From Bacteroidia bacterium (GTDB lineage Bacteria > Bacteroidota > Bacteroidia > B-17B0 > Aurantibacillaceae): a stretch of 64,000 nucleotides of DNA. The position numbers were made by a program, and so were the translations under genes. Below the pieces are notes generated by a model. That model worked only from the letters and a program-made list of their open reading frames with translations, searched no databases and was not told where the DNA came from. The stretch spans positions 496,001 through 560,000 of the forward strand of contig JAEUTP010000008.1 of the NCBI GenBank assembly GCA_016787705.1, given 5' to 3'. Numbering within the stretch: the stretch's first letter is position 1; each line of letters begins with the position of its first letter. This document shows positions 17,847 to 29,200 of this stretch, piece after piece.

Positions 17847-19487
17847 TTATTTTACAGCCGTTTTAGGTTTTGGCTTTTGTTGTGGTTTTTTGTTGTTATC
17901 CACTTTTTCAATCGGAGGCACATAACCAGGTTTTGGTTTAAGCATAAAATTACGGTTCTTCTCAATATCAATTTTTCCAAAATCAGAAATGGTTATTTCT
18001 TCTTTATATTCGATATAACCTGCTGATACTATCGTTAATTTATAAAAGCCTGCAGGCAGGCTCATTACAAATCTTCCTGTTTTTGAATGTGGCGTAAAGT
18101 TATACTCTACTTTATTTTGAGCATTGGTAACTATCATTGATATTACGTAATTTTTAGGCTTATAAAGAGTATCTCCTAAATAAACCTGGCCTGTAAAAAT
18201 TTTACTGATTTGGTCGTTCTCATTAAATTTTATGCGGTAAATATCCAAATCACCAAAACCTCCCGGCCTGAAAGCGCTGATGTAAGCAACACGATCGTCT
18301 GGTGTAACACAAATGTTCCTGTCATCATCTGTAGAATTGATAGGATAACCTAAATTTTGTGGTTCAGAAAAAGTATTTTCTTCCACATTCCATTCTGTTT
18401 TAAACAGATCGTAGCCTCCCATACTATTATGTCCTTCGCTGGCAAAATATAGTATGGCGCAATCGTTAGACAGGTAAGGAAAATCTTCGTTGTAAGGTGT
18501 ATTGATAGTTGGTGGCAACTTTTGTGCAGGTCCCCATTTACCATTGGGTAATTTTTTACAAACGTAAAGATCGCTATTGGCATTAATATTATCTCTTCTG
18601 GCAAATACCATAATATTTCCGCCTTCATTTAAGCAACCACTGGTTTCAACTTTTGTATTAATAAGTGGGTCACATAATTTTGGTTTCGGAAAATCGGTAG
18701 TTTGATCTTTTCTTGCAGAAACATACAGATCGCCAAATTTATCAATATGGTCTAAATATAAATAAAGCTCTAACCCATCCGGTCGCATACCTACTACTTG
18801 TTCATCCAGTCCGCCATTAATATTTTTCCCGGCATTTACAGCTTTTGTCCAATTAGAATTTTCTATTTTACTATAATAAACATCGCTACTATGGTAACCA
18901 TCCATTTCTACTTTTTTTCCGCCAACGTTTTCTTTTCTTCTTGAAGTAAATGCTAAAACGGTTTCATCGGCACTAACAAACGGATAATAATCAGGCTCAT
19001 CACTATTTATCTCTTTTCCTAAATTTTGAAACGTAACATTAGTTGGGCCACTAATAAATTTAGCAGCATTCTCACAATTCTCTAAGTAACGTTTAACTTT
19101 ATCTGCTTCCTTCGGTTTTGCGTTTTTAAACTTCATAAAAGCAGTAACAGCGTCGTCTATTCTGTTGTTAAGCATATATGCTCTGCCAAGATTGATCCAC
19201 ACTTCTTCATCCGCATTTTTATCGTTAGAATAGTCTTCAAAATACTTTATCGATTCTTCGCGATTGATTTTTGTGTTAAGGTAGCAGATACCTAGATTGT
19301 ATTTTATCTTTTTATTGTCTTTATCTTTTTTTAATTCGGCCTTGTAAATAGGAATGGCCATTAAGTAATTTTTATGTTTAAAATGTTCATGCGCATCGTC
19401 AATGTCTTTTTTCTTGCTGGTAGTTTGCGAAAAAAGACCAGTGCTTAAACACAGGGTAATTACTATGCCGGAAAACTTTAGTTTCAT
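17847..19487 (-). CDS. TPR / PD40 beta-propeller / carboxypeptidase-regulatory-like protein
   Basis: 546 residues with a signal peptide (cleavage near LFSQ at 20-21). TPR units span about 25-140, including IKYNLGICYLN and WINLGRAYML. PD40 propeller blades follow (YYPFVSADETVLAFTSRR near 165, DFPYLSNDCAILYFASEG near 335, the GFGDLDIYR segment near 410). A carboxypeptidase-regulatory-like beta sandwich lies at about 425-515, then a Lys/Pro-rich tail. The architecture matches PorE-like envelope proteins, but the C-terminal OmpA domain is absent. The full version with OmpA is encoded at 31535-33730. The role is probably in the periplasm or outer membrane. Confidence 0.8.
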   Translation of the reverse strand: MKLKFSGIVITLCLSTGLFSQTTSKKKDIDDAHEHFKHKNYLMAIPIYKAELKKDKDNKKIKYNLGICYLNTKINREESIKYFEDYSNDKNADEEVWINLGRAYMLNNRIDDAVTAFMKFKNAKPKEADKVKRYLENCENAAKFISGPTNVTFQNLGKEINSDEPDYYPFVSADETVLAFTSRRKENVGGKKVEMDGYHSSDVYYSKIENSNWTKAVNAGKNINGGLDEQVVGMRPDGLELYLYLDHIDKFGDLYVSARKDQTTDFPKPKLCDPLINTKVETSGCLNEGGNIMVFARRDNINANSDLYVCKKLPNGKWGPAQKLPPTINTPYNEDFPYLSNDCAILYFASEGHNSMGGYDLFKTEWNVEENTFSEPQNLGYPINSTDDDRNICVTPDDRVAYISAFRPGGFGDLDIYRIKFNENDQISKIFTGQVYLGDTLYKPKNYVISMIVTNAQNKVEYNFTPHSKTGRFVMSLPAGFYKLTIVSAGYIEYKEEITISDFGKIDIEKNRNFMLKPKPGYVPPIEKVDNNKKPQQKPKPKTAVK

Positions 19488-19523
19488 TTTGGAGGACTAA
19501 TATAATAAAATATTAGTAAAACC

Positions 19524-20348
19524 TCATTTTTTTTGAGACAATTTAAATAGCTCGTCTTTTTCTTTTTTAGTAAGACTATCGTAGCCGCTTTTTGAAATTT
19601 TATCCAGGATCTCATTCATAACCTGCTCAGAATTATCATATTTGGTCGAAGAATAACCCGACCTTGTATTGTTACTTACCACTTTTAACTTTTTGTTACG
19701 TGAAGAGAAGATATTGAGGTTAAAAAGATCGATACCCTTTCGCAGATAATAGCCATATAAAACACCAAATAATGCGCCACCAATATGCGAGATCTTGCCC
19801 CCGGTATTAACCGAAAGATCAATAATTGTACTTAAGCCAAAGGTTAAAAGATAAAAATATTTATAAGGCATTTCTAATACGCCAAATAGGTATACTCTGT
19901 AATTTGGCGAATAAATGGCCATAACAGCCCCCACACCAAGCACCGCAGCCGAAGCACCAAGCAGCATGGAATGACCGAAGGAGGCCGGAAATAAAAGACC
20001 TAAAATTAAAATAAGCGCGCCACCTGAAATGCCGCTCATAACATAAACATAAAGCATTTTCTTTTGACCAAGAATGGTAAAAAATATTTGCGCTGTAAAA
20101 TAAAACAAGAACATATTCCAAAAAATATGTCCTAAGTTTTCGTGCGTAAACATATAGGTAAAGATGGTCCAGAATTTATAAAGAAAGGCTAACCCCCCTA
20201 TAGGCATTGCAACGTAGGGGGTTAAGTATAAATGAGAAAGGTTACCAACCAGGTTAATTGTTAAAAAAACAACTACGTTTATAATAATGATCTGCGCAAG
20301 CACCCCTTGTTGCTGAAAGTTGTATTTTATTTTGTCAAAAAAGTTCAT
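19524..20348 (-). CDS. Rhomboid intramembrane serine protease
   Basis: 274 residues with six membrane segments and a cytoplasmic-type tail of about 70 residues. HENLGHIFWNMFLFYF near residue 75 is the HxxxN region. The catalytic serine is in LLGASAAVLGVG near 132, and the histidine in KISHIGGALFG near 187. The usual GxSG is GASA here, a form I recall as common in this branch of Bacteroidota rhomboids. The tail contains a KLKVVSNN segment and ends in Lys-rich helices. It sits 1 base from a second rhomboid gene transcribed just ahead of it. Confidence 0.88.
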   Translation of the reverse strand: MNFFDKIKYNFQQQGVLAQIIIINVVVFLTINLVGNLSHLYLTPYVAMPIGGLAFLYKFWTIFTYMFTHENLGHIFWNMFLFYFTAQIFFTILGQKKMLYVYVMSGISGGALILILGLLFPASFGHSMLLGASAAVLGVGAVMAIYSPNYRVYLFGVLEMPYKYFYLLTFGLSTIIDLSVNTGGKISHIGGALFGVLYGYYLRKGIDLFNLNIFSSRNKKLKVVSNNTRSGYSSTKYDNSEQVMNEILDKISKSGYDSLTKKEKDELFKLSQKK

Positions 20349-20349
20349 A

Positions 20350-21216
20350 TCAATAAAAATGCTGCTTGTCTCTGCGCCATATTAAAACAATAATAATACC
20401 AACAAATAAACCGCCAAGGTGTGCAAAATGAGCTACATTATCATTTGGATTACTTCTAAGGCCTGAAATAAGCTCAATGGCACCATAACCAATTACTAAC
20501 CATTTAGCTTTTACGGGAAAAAGAAAATAAAGATACAGCATACGGTTAGGAAACAACATACCAAAAGCGCCAAGCAAACCAAATAAAGAGCCTGAGGCAC
20601 CAACAACTACCTGACCATTTAAGTATTCGTTCTTATAATCTATTAAAAACTGGGATGCTAAACTTAATGCCCTGGGCGAGTTTTCTTGGATAGCGGCATT
20701 ATACTGTCTGACAAAGGTTTCATAAATTGAAAAAGTTTGATAACTAAGGCTATTTTGAAATTCTAAACTATTTAGCAAGCCGTTTATTGACTCTCCGTTA
20801 AGATTATTTTGAGTTAACTGTATGGCATCAACTATTGATCCTGAAGTAAAATAAATTACAACATATTGAGCCAATGCCGCTCCAAAGCCTGTTAAAATAT
20901 AAAAGATCAGGTATCTTTTCGGGCCCCATATCTGTTCTAATACCTGGCCAAAAATATAAACCGCGAGCATATTGAATAAAATATGCTGAAAACTACCATG
21001 CATAAAAATATAAGTAACAAACTGGTGCGGCTTAAAATCGGGAGCCGTGGGATAATGCAGACCTAAATATTTAGCCAGATCAATATTTTGAGTGCTTTGC
21101 AAGGCAATAGTTAAAAGAAACATTATTACATTAATGATAAGTATGTTTTTTGTTACCACCGGTAAACCACCAAAAGCGTTAGGCCTGTATTGATTGTTAT
21201 TGAATTGAAAGTTCAT
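20350..21216 (-). CDS. Rhomboid intramembrane serine protease with loop insertion
   Basis: 288 residues. FMHGSFQHILFNMLAVY near 72 is the HxxxN region. The serine is in VVGASGSLFGLLGAFG near 208 and the histidine in AHFAHLGGLFVG near 265, so the dyad is complete. Between membrane segments 3 and 4 there is a soluble loop of about 78 residues (about 127-204, Asn/Gln/Ser-rich), longer than in minimal rhomboids. It ends directly before the second rhomboid and starts directly after mutL, so the three genes form one transcript. Substrates are unknown. Confidence 0.9.
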   Translation of the reverse strand: MNFQFNNNQYRPNAFGGLPVVTKNILIINVIMFLLTIALQSTQNIDLAKYLGLHYPTAPDFKPHQFVTYIFMHGSFQHILFNMLAVYIFGQVLEQIWGPKRYLIFYILTGFGAALAQYVVIYFTSGSIVDAIQLTQNNLNGESINGLLNSLEFQNSLSYQTFSIYETFVRQYNAAIQENSPRALSLASQFLIDYKNEYLNGQVVVGASGSLFGLLGAFGMLFPNRMLYLYFLFPVKAKWLVIGYGAIELISGLRSNPNDNVAHFAHLGGLFVGIIIVLIWRRDKQHFY

Positions 21217-23049
21217 TTATTTTTTAAAGAATTTTTCTATATCTGTATGATCTACTTCCATCATGATAGATTTGCCTGATGCAGTGTATAATGGATTTTC
21301 GCAACTCATTAAATGCTGCAATATCAATTGCATTTCCTGCTCTTCCAGTTGCTTGCCATATTTAACGCAGGTATTGTAAGCAATGGCCCTGCAAAGGTTA
21401 TCGTGCTTTTCTATTTTAGTATCAATAGTGTTTAATTTAAAAGTCTCTAAAATTCCCTCAAGCGTTTCGGCAATTTTAAAATCTTTCAAATCCACCGGTG
21501 TGCCATTTACAACAATACTGTTCTTCCCAAAAATTTCAAAATCAAAACCAAGGGTTTTAAACTCCTCATTCAGGTCTTTCATTAATGTAAAGTCATTGGC
21601 GCTTAACTCGATCTGTTCCGGAAAAAGTAATTGTTGTGAGGCAATTTTTGTTTCCTGTTTTGTTTTTAAATAATGTTCGTAAACAATACGTTCGTGGGCT
21701 CTTTGCTGATCAACGATCAATACATTTTTATTGAAGGTTGTAACAATATATTTTTGATTTAGCTGAAAGAAAATAAAATTAATGGCTTCATTTTTTAATT
21801 CATCCAAAGCATTTTGGTGAGATTCATCAGAAGTAGTGATCGTATTTTCCTGTGTATTCTTAAAACCTTCAAACATGGTTTCCCAGTGTTGTTTGTTTGC
21901 TTTTTGAAGTGCGTTGTCTGTCGTAACAGAACCTGAATTATTGAAAGGATTATAATTTTGATTATAACTTACTTTTGGTTGCGTAATAATTCTGTTTTCA
22001 GATTGCGCATCTAAACTCACACTCATTTCAGAATCAAAATCAAGAGATGGACCCACATTTGCTTTACCCAAAGCCCGCTTGATAGCGCTTACCAAAAGCA
22101 TATAAACAGATTTATCATCCGTAAATTTTACCTCGGTTTTTGTTGGATGAATATTGATGTCAATATTTTTTGGGTCCATTTCCAAAAACAAAAAATAACG
22201 CGGGTGTGATTGGTAAGTAATTAATTCTTTATAGGCTTCGTAAATAGCGTGGTTTAAAAAGGGATTTTTTACAAAACGGTTATTCACAAAAAAATACTGT
22301 TCTTTTCTTGTTTTAATAGCATTTTCTGGTAGGCTCACATAACCTCGGATCTTAACAAATGAAGTATCTTCGCTAATAGGAACCAATTCTTTTTGAATAT
22401 AACTTCCAATTAAAGATTTTATGCGTTGCATTAAATTTCCGGAAGGTAGATTTAAAATTTCATTGCCATTACTTTGAAAAATAAAATGAATATCGGTGTG
22501 AGGTATTGCCACCCGCTCAATCTCATCAATAATATGTTTTTGTTCTACCTGGTCGTTCTTTAAAAAATTTCTGCGCGCAGGAATGTTAAAGAATAAATTC
22601 TTTATAATAAATGTTGTTCCGGTAGGGCATTGACATTCTGTTTGCGCAATAAACTTTCCGCCTTCAATTTCAATATGCTGACCAACAATATCGCTCGCCT
22701 GTTTCGTTTTTAATTCAACCTGTGCAATAGCTGCAATACTTGCTAGGGCTTCTCCTCTAAAGCCTTTAGTAGTTAAAGTAAAAAGGTCATCAGCTGAGTT
22801 TATTTTAGAAGTAGCATGTCTTTCAAAACACATCCTTGCATCAAAAGGGTTCATGCCTTTACCATTATCGATCACCTGGATCAACGATTTACCGGCATCT
22901 TTAATGATCAATTTTATTTGTGTTGCACCGGCATCTATTGCATTTTCTAAAAGCTCTTTTACCACGCTTGCCGGCCTTTGCACAACCTCACCTGCAGCAA
23001 TTTGATTTGCCACATGATCAGGTAATAGTGCTATCGTATTTTTTGACAT
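21217..23049 (-). CDS. mutL: DNA mismatch repair protein MutL
   Basis: 610 residues. The N-terminal GHKL ATPase has KELLENAIDAGATQI near 31, DNGKGMNP near 62 and TTKGFRGEALASIAAI near 88, then the transducer domain to about 330. A poorly conserved linker (about 345-420) leads to the C-terminal dimerisation domain. The endonuclease-type motif DQHA(x)2E(x)4E appears here as DQQRAHERIVYE near 437, so the usual His-Ala is Gln-Arg. The C-terminal segment has CENPLYTASGKS. Nicking activity is therefore uncertain. Confidence 0.95.
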   Translation of the reverse strand: MSKNTIALLPDHVANQIAAGEVVQRPASVVKELLENAIDAGATQIKLIIKDAGKSLIQVIDNGKGMNPFDARMCFERHATSKINSADDLFTLTTKGFRGEALASIAAIAQVELKTKQASDIVGQHIEIEGGKFIAQTECQCPTGTTFIIKNLFFNIPARRNFLKNDQVEQKHIIDEIERVAIPHTDIHFIFQSNGNEILNLPSGNLMQRIKSLIGSYIQKELVPISEDTSFVKIRGYVSLPENAIKTRKEQYFFVNNRFVKNPFLNHAIYEAYKELITYQSHPRYFLFLEMDPKNIDINIHPTKTEVKFTDDKSVYMLLVSAIKRALGKANVGPSLDFDSEMSVSLDAQSENRIITQPKVSYNQNYNPFNNSGSVTTDNALQKANKQHWETMFEGFKNTQENTITTSDESHQNALDELKNEAINFIFFQLNQKYIVTTFNKNVLIVDQQRAHERIVYEHYLKTKQETKIASQQLLFPEQIELSANDFTLMKDLNEEFKTLGFDFEIFGKNSIVVNGTPVDLKDFKIAETLEGILETFKLNTIDTKIEKHDNLCRAIAYNTCVKYGKQLEEQEMQLILQHLMSCENPLYTASGKSIMMEVDHTDIEKFFKK

Positions 23050-23298
23050 ATATATTCTCTCAAAAGTAACGATTCTGCAATTTTAAAAGTTCTATTTTTT
23101 TTAAAATATTTTTGCTAAAACATGCTAAAATGTCCGCAAACTGCTATTTCTAAAAAAATAATTAACAATTGGCCCTCACTATATTCTTTTTTAAAATATT
23201 GATAATCAGTTAAATAAAAATCCATTTCTGTTAGCTAAGCAATTATAAAAAAAATGTTCAAAAATATTTAATAAGTTAGCTAATTAATTCCATATTAT

Positions 23299-26200
23299 AT
23301 GAGGCTTCACTATATTCTGCTTTTTGTATTAGCATTATTTTGTAAAACTACTTTTGCAACGCATGCCTTTCCACTTGTTAATTATAATTTTACTGCAGGC
23401 CCAAGCGGAATCACCGTAAGCGGGGCATCAAACGGCGCTACCTGTGGCGGCGGACCATACTGGATGCAAATTGAAGTTTCTTGTTCTCCTACCGGATTTG
23501 GCGGTGTGCAGCCAACATGTTTAATAAATACTTTAACCAACTGGACTGGCCCGGGTGTTACCTATGTTAGTTACCCTTTCTTTAACTCCTTACTGAATGT
23601 TCCAGGTTATAGCGCAGCAACAGGCTGGGCTGATCAATGCGTACAGGAGCCCTATAACAATATTCTCATACCCTATTCTTATTTTTGCCCCGGAACTACC
23701 ATGTATTTTAGGGCAAGGGAAGCTGTTTACGGTACAACAAGTACAGGACCATGGACGGCCGTCAACTCTTTTGTCGTACCCGGTGTACCGCCCGTGGTGT
23801 GTACTGCATCATTAACGCATTCGCCTTTTACAACTACGCTTTCACCCACTTGCCCGGGCGCAAAAACATTAACGATCTTAAATCCAAATTGCCCGCTACC
23901 TTGCGCCAGTCCTGCCTTAGCGCCCAGCTGCGTTACATCAACAGTATATTATAAATACTATGATAACACTGGTGCATTGCAGGGTATTACTATATCACCA
24001 ACCCTTGCGCTACCAAGCGTAACAGCAACCACCACCTATTCTGTTTTCAAGGTCGATTCCTGCGGAGGCAATGGTGTTTGTCCGCCGAAAAGCTCCTGCA
24101 ATCTCCCAAGTGGGGGTTGGCCACAAATGACAACTATATTTATTTCTGCTCCCAATATAGTCGTCGCGGCAAGCCCAGCAACAATTTGTCCTACCACGAG
24201 TTCTACTTTAACGGCAACGGGGGGCGCAACTTATACCTGGATCCCCGGCTCACTTCCGGGTGGTACGGTCATTGTATCTCCAGGAAGCACACAAATCTAT
24301 ACTGTCACAGCCACTACCTCACTGAGTTGTGTTTCTTCAAAAACAGTACAGGTAGCGGTCAGCCCGGCACCTGTAATTACAGTAAATACAAGTACCAACT
24401 TGATCTGTGCGGGATTTCCGGCAACACTCACAGCATTAGGAGCTACCAATTATACCTGGAGCACAGGAGCTAACGGTTCGGTCACTGTTGTAAATCCAAC
24501 TATTACTTCAACGTATACAGTTGTTGGGGGTAACGGAAGCTGTACAGGTTCAAATACAATAACGATAAGTGTTATAGGCTCTCCAACAGTTTCAACACTA
24601 AGTAGTACAAACACTATTTGCGCAGGAAGTAGTGTTAACCTTCTTGCAGGAGGTGCATTAACATATACATGGCAGCCCGGAAATTTAAATGGCTCCTTTG
24701 TTAATGTATCGCCTGCTGCAACAACAATTTATACAGTTACCGGAACCTTATTATCTTGTACAGATACCGAAACAATACAAATAAATGTAAATAATGGACC
24801 AACTATAAGCGTTGTAAGTTCACCAACAACTATCTGTAGTGGAAGTGGTGGTTCAGCAACCTTATCAGCAACTGGTGCTTTAAGCTATACATGGAATCCG
24901 GGAGCAGTAATTTCTTCATCACTTGTGATAACACCAACAGTTACAACTAATTATTTTGTGTCGGGTGTTAACGCTATTGGTTGTGTATCAACAAATACTG
25001 TTTCGTATTCTGTTACACCAACTCCTACTTTGATCACAAGCTCTTCATCCACTACTGTTTGTGCAGGCAGCTCTGCAACCTTAAGTGCGACAGGCGCTGC
25101 AAGCTACACCTGGAATCCGGGGACTTTAACTAGTGGAACGGTAACTGTAACGCCGTCAACAACTACAACCTATACGGTTATTGGTGCTAACGGAAATTGT
25201 ACAAGTTCAAAAACAATTGCATTAGTTGTAAACGCAAATCCAACTGTGATTGCCAGTGCATCACCTACATTAATATGCAGTGGCAATTCGAGCACACTAA
25301 CGGCTACGGGAGCAACAAATTATACCTGGAACCCAGGTGCTTTACCGGGTGGTACTGTGACTGTTATTCCAGGTTCAACAACGGTTTATACTGTTACGGG
25401 AATTAATGCAGCTGGTTGTACTTCTTCTGCAATCAGCCAGGTTTCAGTAAACATTACACCAACGCTTAATCCGATTTCAACACCAACTTCTATTTGCGTT
25501 GGCGGAAGCGCCACCTTATCTACGAGTGGCGCGGCCAGTTATACATGGAATCCGGGAGCTTTGCCCGGAGGCACAGTTACGGTTTCACCTGCGTCAACAA
25601 CTATTTACACTGTTACGGGAACAATAGCTAATTGCAGTAATACAAAAACAATTTCTTTATTGGTAAACCCTATTCCTACGGTAAATGCTACAGCATCACC
25701 AACAGTTATCTGTAGTGGAGCTTCAGCAACATTAACTGCTACCGGCGCATTAACTTATACCTGGAATCCCGGAAGCATTAGCGGCAATCCCGTAACCGTT
25801 AATCCAACAATCACCACACAATATACTGTTACAGGAAGTAATGGAAGCTGTACATCTACCAAAACCATTAATTTATTAGTTAACCCAAACCCTACACTTA
25901 CTGCAACTGCATCGCCTACTAATATTTGTATTGGAAGTTCGGCAACATTAAGTTCTACGGGAGCTGCTTCTTATACATGGAATCCTGGTCCTTTACCTGG
26001 AGGAACAATAACAGTTAGCCCTGCTGCAACAACGCTTTATACTGTTACAGGCGTTAACGGTTTTGGTTGTACCACATCCAATACAGTTAATTTAATTGTT
26101 ACACCAATTCCAACTATCAGTCCGGCTGCTTCACCGGCAACTATCTGTGCTACAAAATCAACAACACTTACAGTAACAGGAGCTACTAATTATACATGGA

Positions 26201-29200
26201 ATCCTGGCGCTTTAACAGGAAGTAATGCGGTAGTTACGCCTGCAAGCAATACAACCTATACGGTTATTGGTTCAAGTGGCGCCTGTACAAGTAGTGCAAC
26301 AATATTAATTACAGTTAATCCTAATCCAACCGTTACTGCCGCAGTTTCTCCCACAAATATTTGTGCTGGAAGTTCTGCTACTTTATCATCAACCGGTGCA
26401 ACATCTTATACATGGAATCCGGGAGCATTGCCTGGTGGAACAGTTACTGTTACTCCGGCAACAACTACACTTTATACCGTTACAGGAACTAACGCTTTTG
26501 GTTGTACCGCGACTAATACGGTTAACTTAATTGTTACACCAATACCAACTGTAAACGCCATTGCTTCACCAACCGCTATTTGTGCGGGAGGTTCGAGCAG
26601 TTTAATTGCTAATGGTGCCACTTCTTATACATGGAATCCGGGTGCTTTAACAGGAAGTGTTGTGAATGTTTCTCCTGCAACTACAACTAATTATACAGTT
26701 ACAGGATCTAACGGAACTTGTTCAAATACAAAAACGGTAACTGTTGTTGTAAATCCTTTACCAACTTTAACGATTACTGCATCACCAACTGCTATTTGTA
26801 GTGGTGCTTCTTCTACTCTATCTGCAAACGGTGCCAATGCTTATAGCTGGTTACCGGGCGCCTTAAGTGGATCGACTGTTGTAGTCAATCCAACTGTTAC
26901 TACAAATTATACGGTTGTTGGCACAAGTACTGCGGGTTGTACAAATTCGATCACTATTCCTTTAACGGTTAATCCTATTCCTTCGTTAACTGTTGCAGCT
27001 AGTCCAACTGCTATTTGCAGTGGTAACTCTACTACTTTAACAGGGGCTGCGGCAAACGGCGGACCCTTTGTTTCTGCTTGGAGCCCGGGTGCTGTGCCGG
27101 GAGCTACTGCGGTTGTTTCTCCTACCATAAATACTGTTTATACATGGAGTGTGGTGAACAGCTTCTTGTGTTCAAATACCAAAACAATAAACATTAATGT
27201 TACCACAACACCAACAGTTGTTGCTTCTGCAAGCAACTCTACTATTTGCGCGAGCAGTTCGGTTACTTTATCGGCAACGGGTGCAACATCTTATATATGG
27301 AACCCTGGGGCCTTAAGCGGTGGTACGGTTACATTGAATCCAACTGTTACTACTACCTATTCGGTTACAGGTGCTAACGGTTCATGTACAAATATTAAAA
27401 CACTTACTATTACTGTTAATTCTAATCCAACTATCACCGCTGCTGCTTCTCCAACAAATATTTGTGCTGGAAGCTCCGCAACCTTATTATCAACGGGTGC
27501 AACATCTTATACATGGAACCCTGGTCCATTAACGGGCGGAACAGCTACTGTTACTCCGGTAGCAAATACGCTTTATACTGTTACAGGTACTAACGCTTTT
27601 GGCTGTACCGCAACTAACACCGTTAACTTAATTGTTACGCCAAACCCTACGTTAATTATTGCTGTTCCATTAGTGCCAATATGTGTAGGCAATAACGCAA
27701 CCTTAACAGCAATGGGTGCTAACACCTATACCTGGCTACCAGGTGGCTCAACCGCTACAGTGTTAATTACACCATTAACTGCCTCAACTGTATTTACATT
27801 GATTGGATCAAATGGATTATGTCAGGCAACACAAACTATAGGATTGGTTCCGAGTCCAAACCCTACAATAAATGTTGCTGCATCTCCAACAACTATTTGC
27901 CAGGGCAATAGTTCTACTTTAACAGCAACGGGAGCTACAACTTACTCCTGGAATACAACAGCTACAGGCTCTACTACGATTGTATCTCCAACAATAAGCA
28001 CAACTTATACTGTTACGGGAACAGACTTTAATAATTGTTCGGCACAAAACACTGTTAATGTAAATGTATCTCCAATTCCAACACTTACTGCAACTGCATC
28101 TGCTACTTCTATTTGTGTTGGCGCGGCTATTACTTTAACCGCTAACGGTTCCGGAACTTACACATGGAACCCAACAGGATTAACAACAGCTACGATAACT
28201 GATACACCAACTATAACAACAACTTATACAGTGTCCAGCAGTAATGCTTTCGGCTGTTCAGGAACTTCAACAATTACGATTGTTGTAAATTCAATACCAT
28301 CATTAACGGTTTCGCCATTAAATTCAACTATTTGTAGTGGCTACTCAACAACGCTTACGGCCATGGGTGCAAACAATTACACATGGCTACCTGGCGGTAA
28401 CACAACTTCTGCAATTGTTGAAACGCCAACCGTAAATACTACATACACAGTAACCGGTGCAAATGGTGTTTGTTCTTCATCGCTTACCGCTAATGTGTTT
28501 GTTACACCTGTTCCTGCCAACTTAACAGCTACTACAAGTGGTTCAATTACCTGTACCGCACAAACAGTAACCTTAACCGGAAGCTCAACATCAACTAATG
28601 TAAGTTATTTATGGAATGGTCCGGGGGCTTTCACAACCACGGTTCAAAATCCAACAGTAAATGTACAAGGAACATATACATTTAATGTTATTGATAACGG
28701 TACCGGCTGTGTAGCATCTGTTACATTAAGCGTACCTACAGATTCTACTATTCCATCAGTAACAGTGGCAGTAAGTGGAAGTATTACTTGTGCAAATACA
28801 AGTGTAACCATAAACGCAACTGCAAGCTCTACAAATGTATCTTATGCTTGGACCGGCCCTGCCAGTTTTACAAGTTCAGCACAAACATTCAGTTCAACAC
28901 AATCCGGTACTTATATTGTTACGGTAACAGATCTTAATAGTACTTGTTCATCTACCGCAATGGTTGCTGTTGGCATTCATACAAATGTTATTACAACCGC
29001 ATCTATTAGTCCTGCAACATGTACAGGCAGTGTTTCAAATAATGATGGAACGATCAGCTTATCTAACTTTACTGTTACAGATAAATACGATTATGTTGCA
29101 GGAAGTACTTACACCGGCAGTGCAACGTATTTAACTGCTGCAACTATTCCAACAAATGGTATTGTTACAAATACATTGGCAAATCCAACAGGAACTGTTG

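Noticed and set aside
19524..20348. Loss of the second glycine in the rhomboid active-site motif (GASA)
   Set aside because: Ser and His are both present, and GASA is a form I recall as usual in this branch of Bacteroidota rhomboids, so it is not evidence of inactivity.
23050..23298. Promoter of the giant adhesin
   Set aside because: No TAnnTTTG match in a sensible position on the plus strand was found; a candidate TACTTTTG for mutL on the minus strand (23068-23061) lacks a -33 element.
26907..27128. Antisense frames within the repetitive adhesin genes
   Set aside because: They mirror the Thr/Val/Pro-rich repeats on the other strand and lack starts, signals or recognisable domains.
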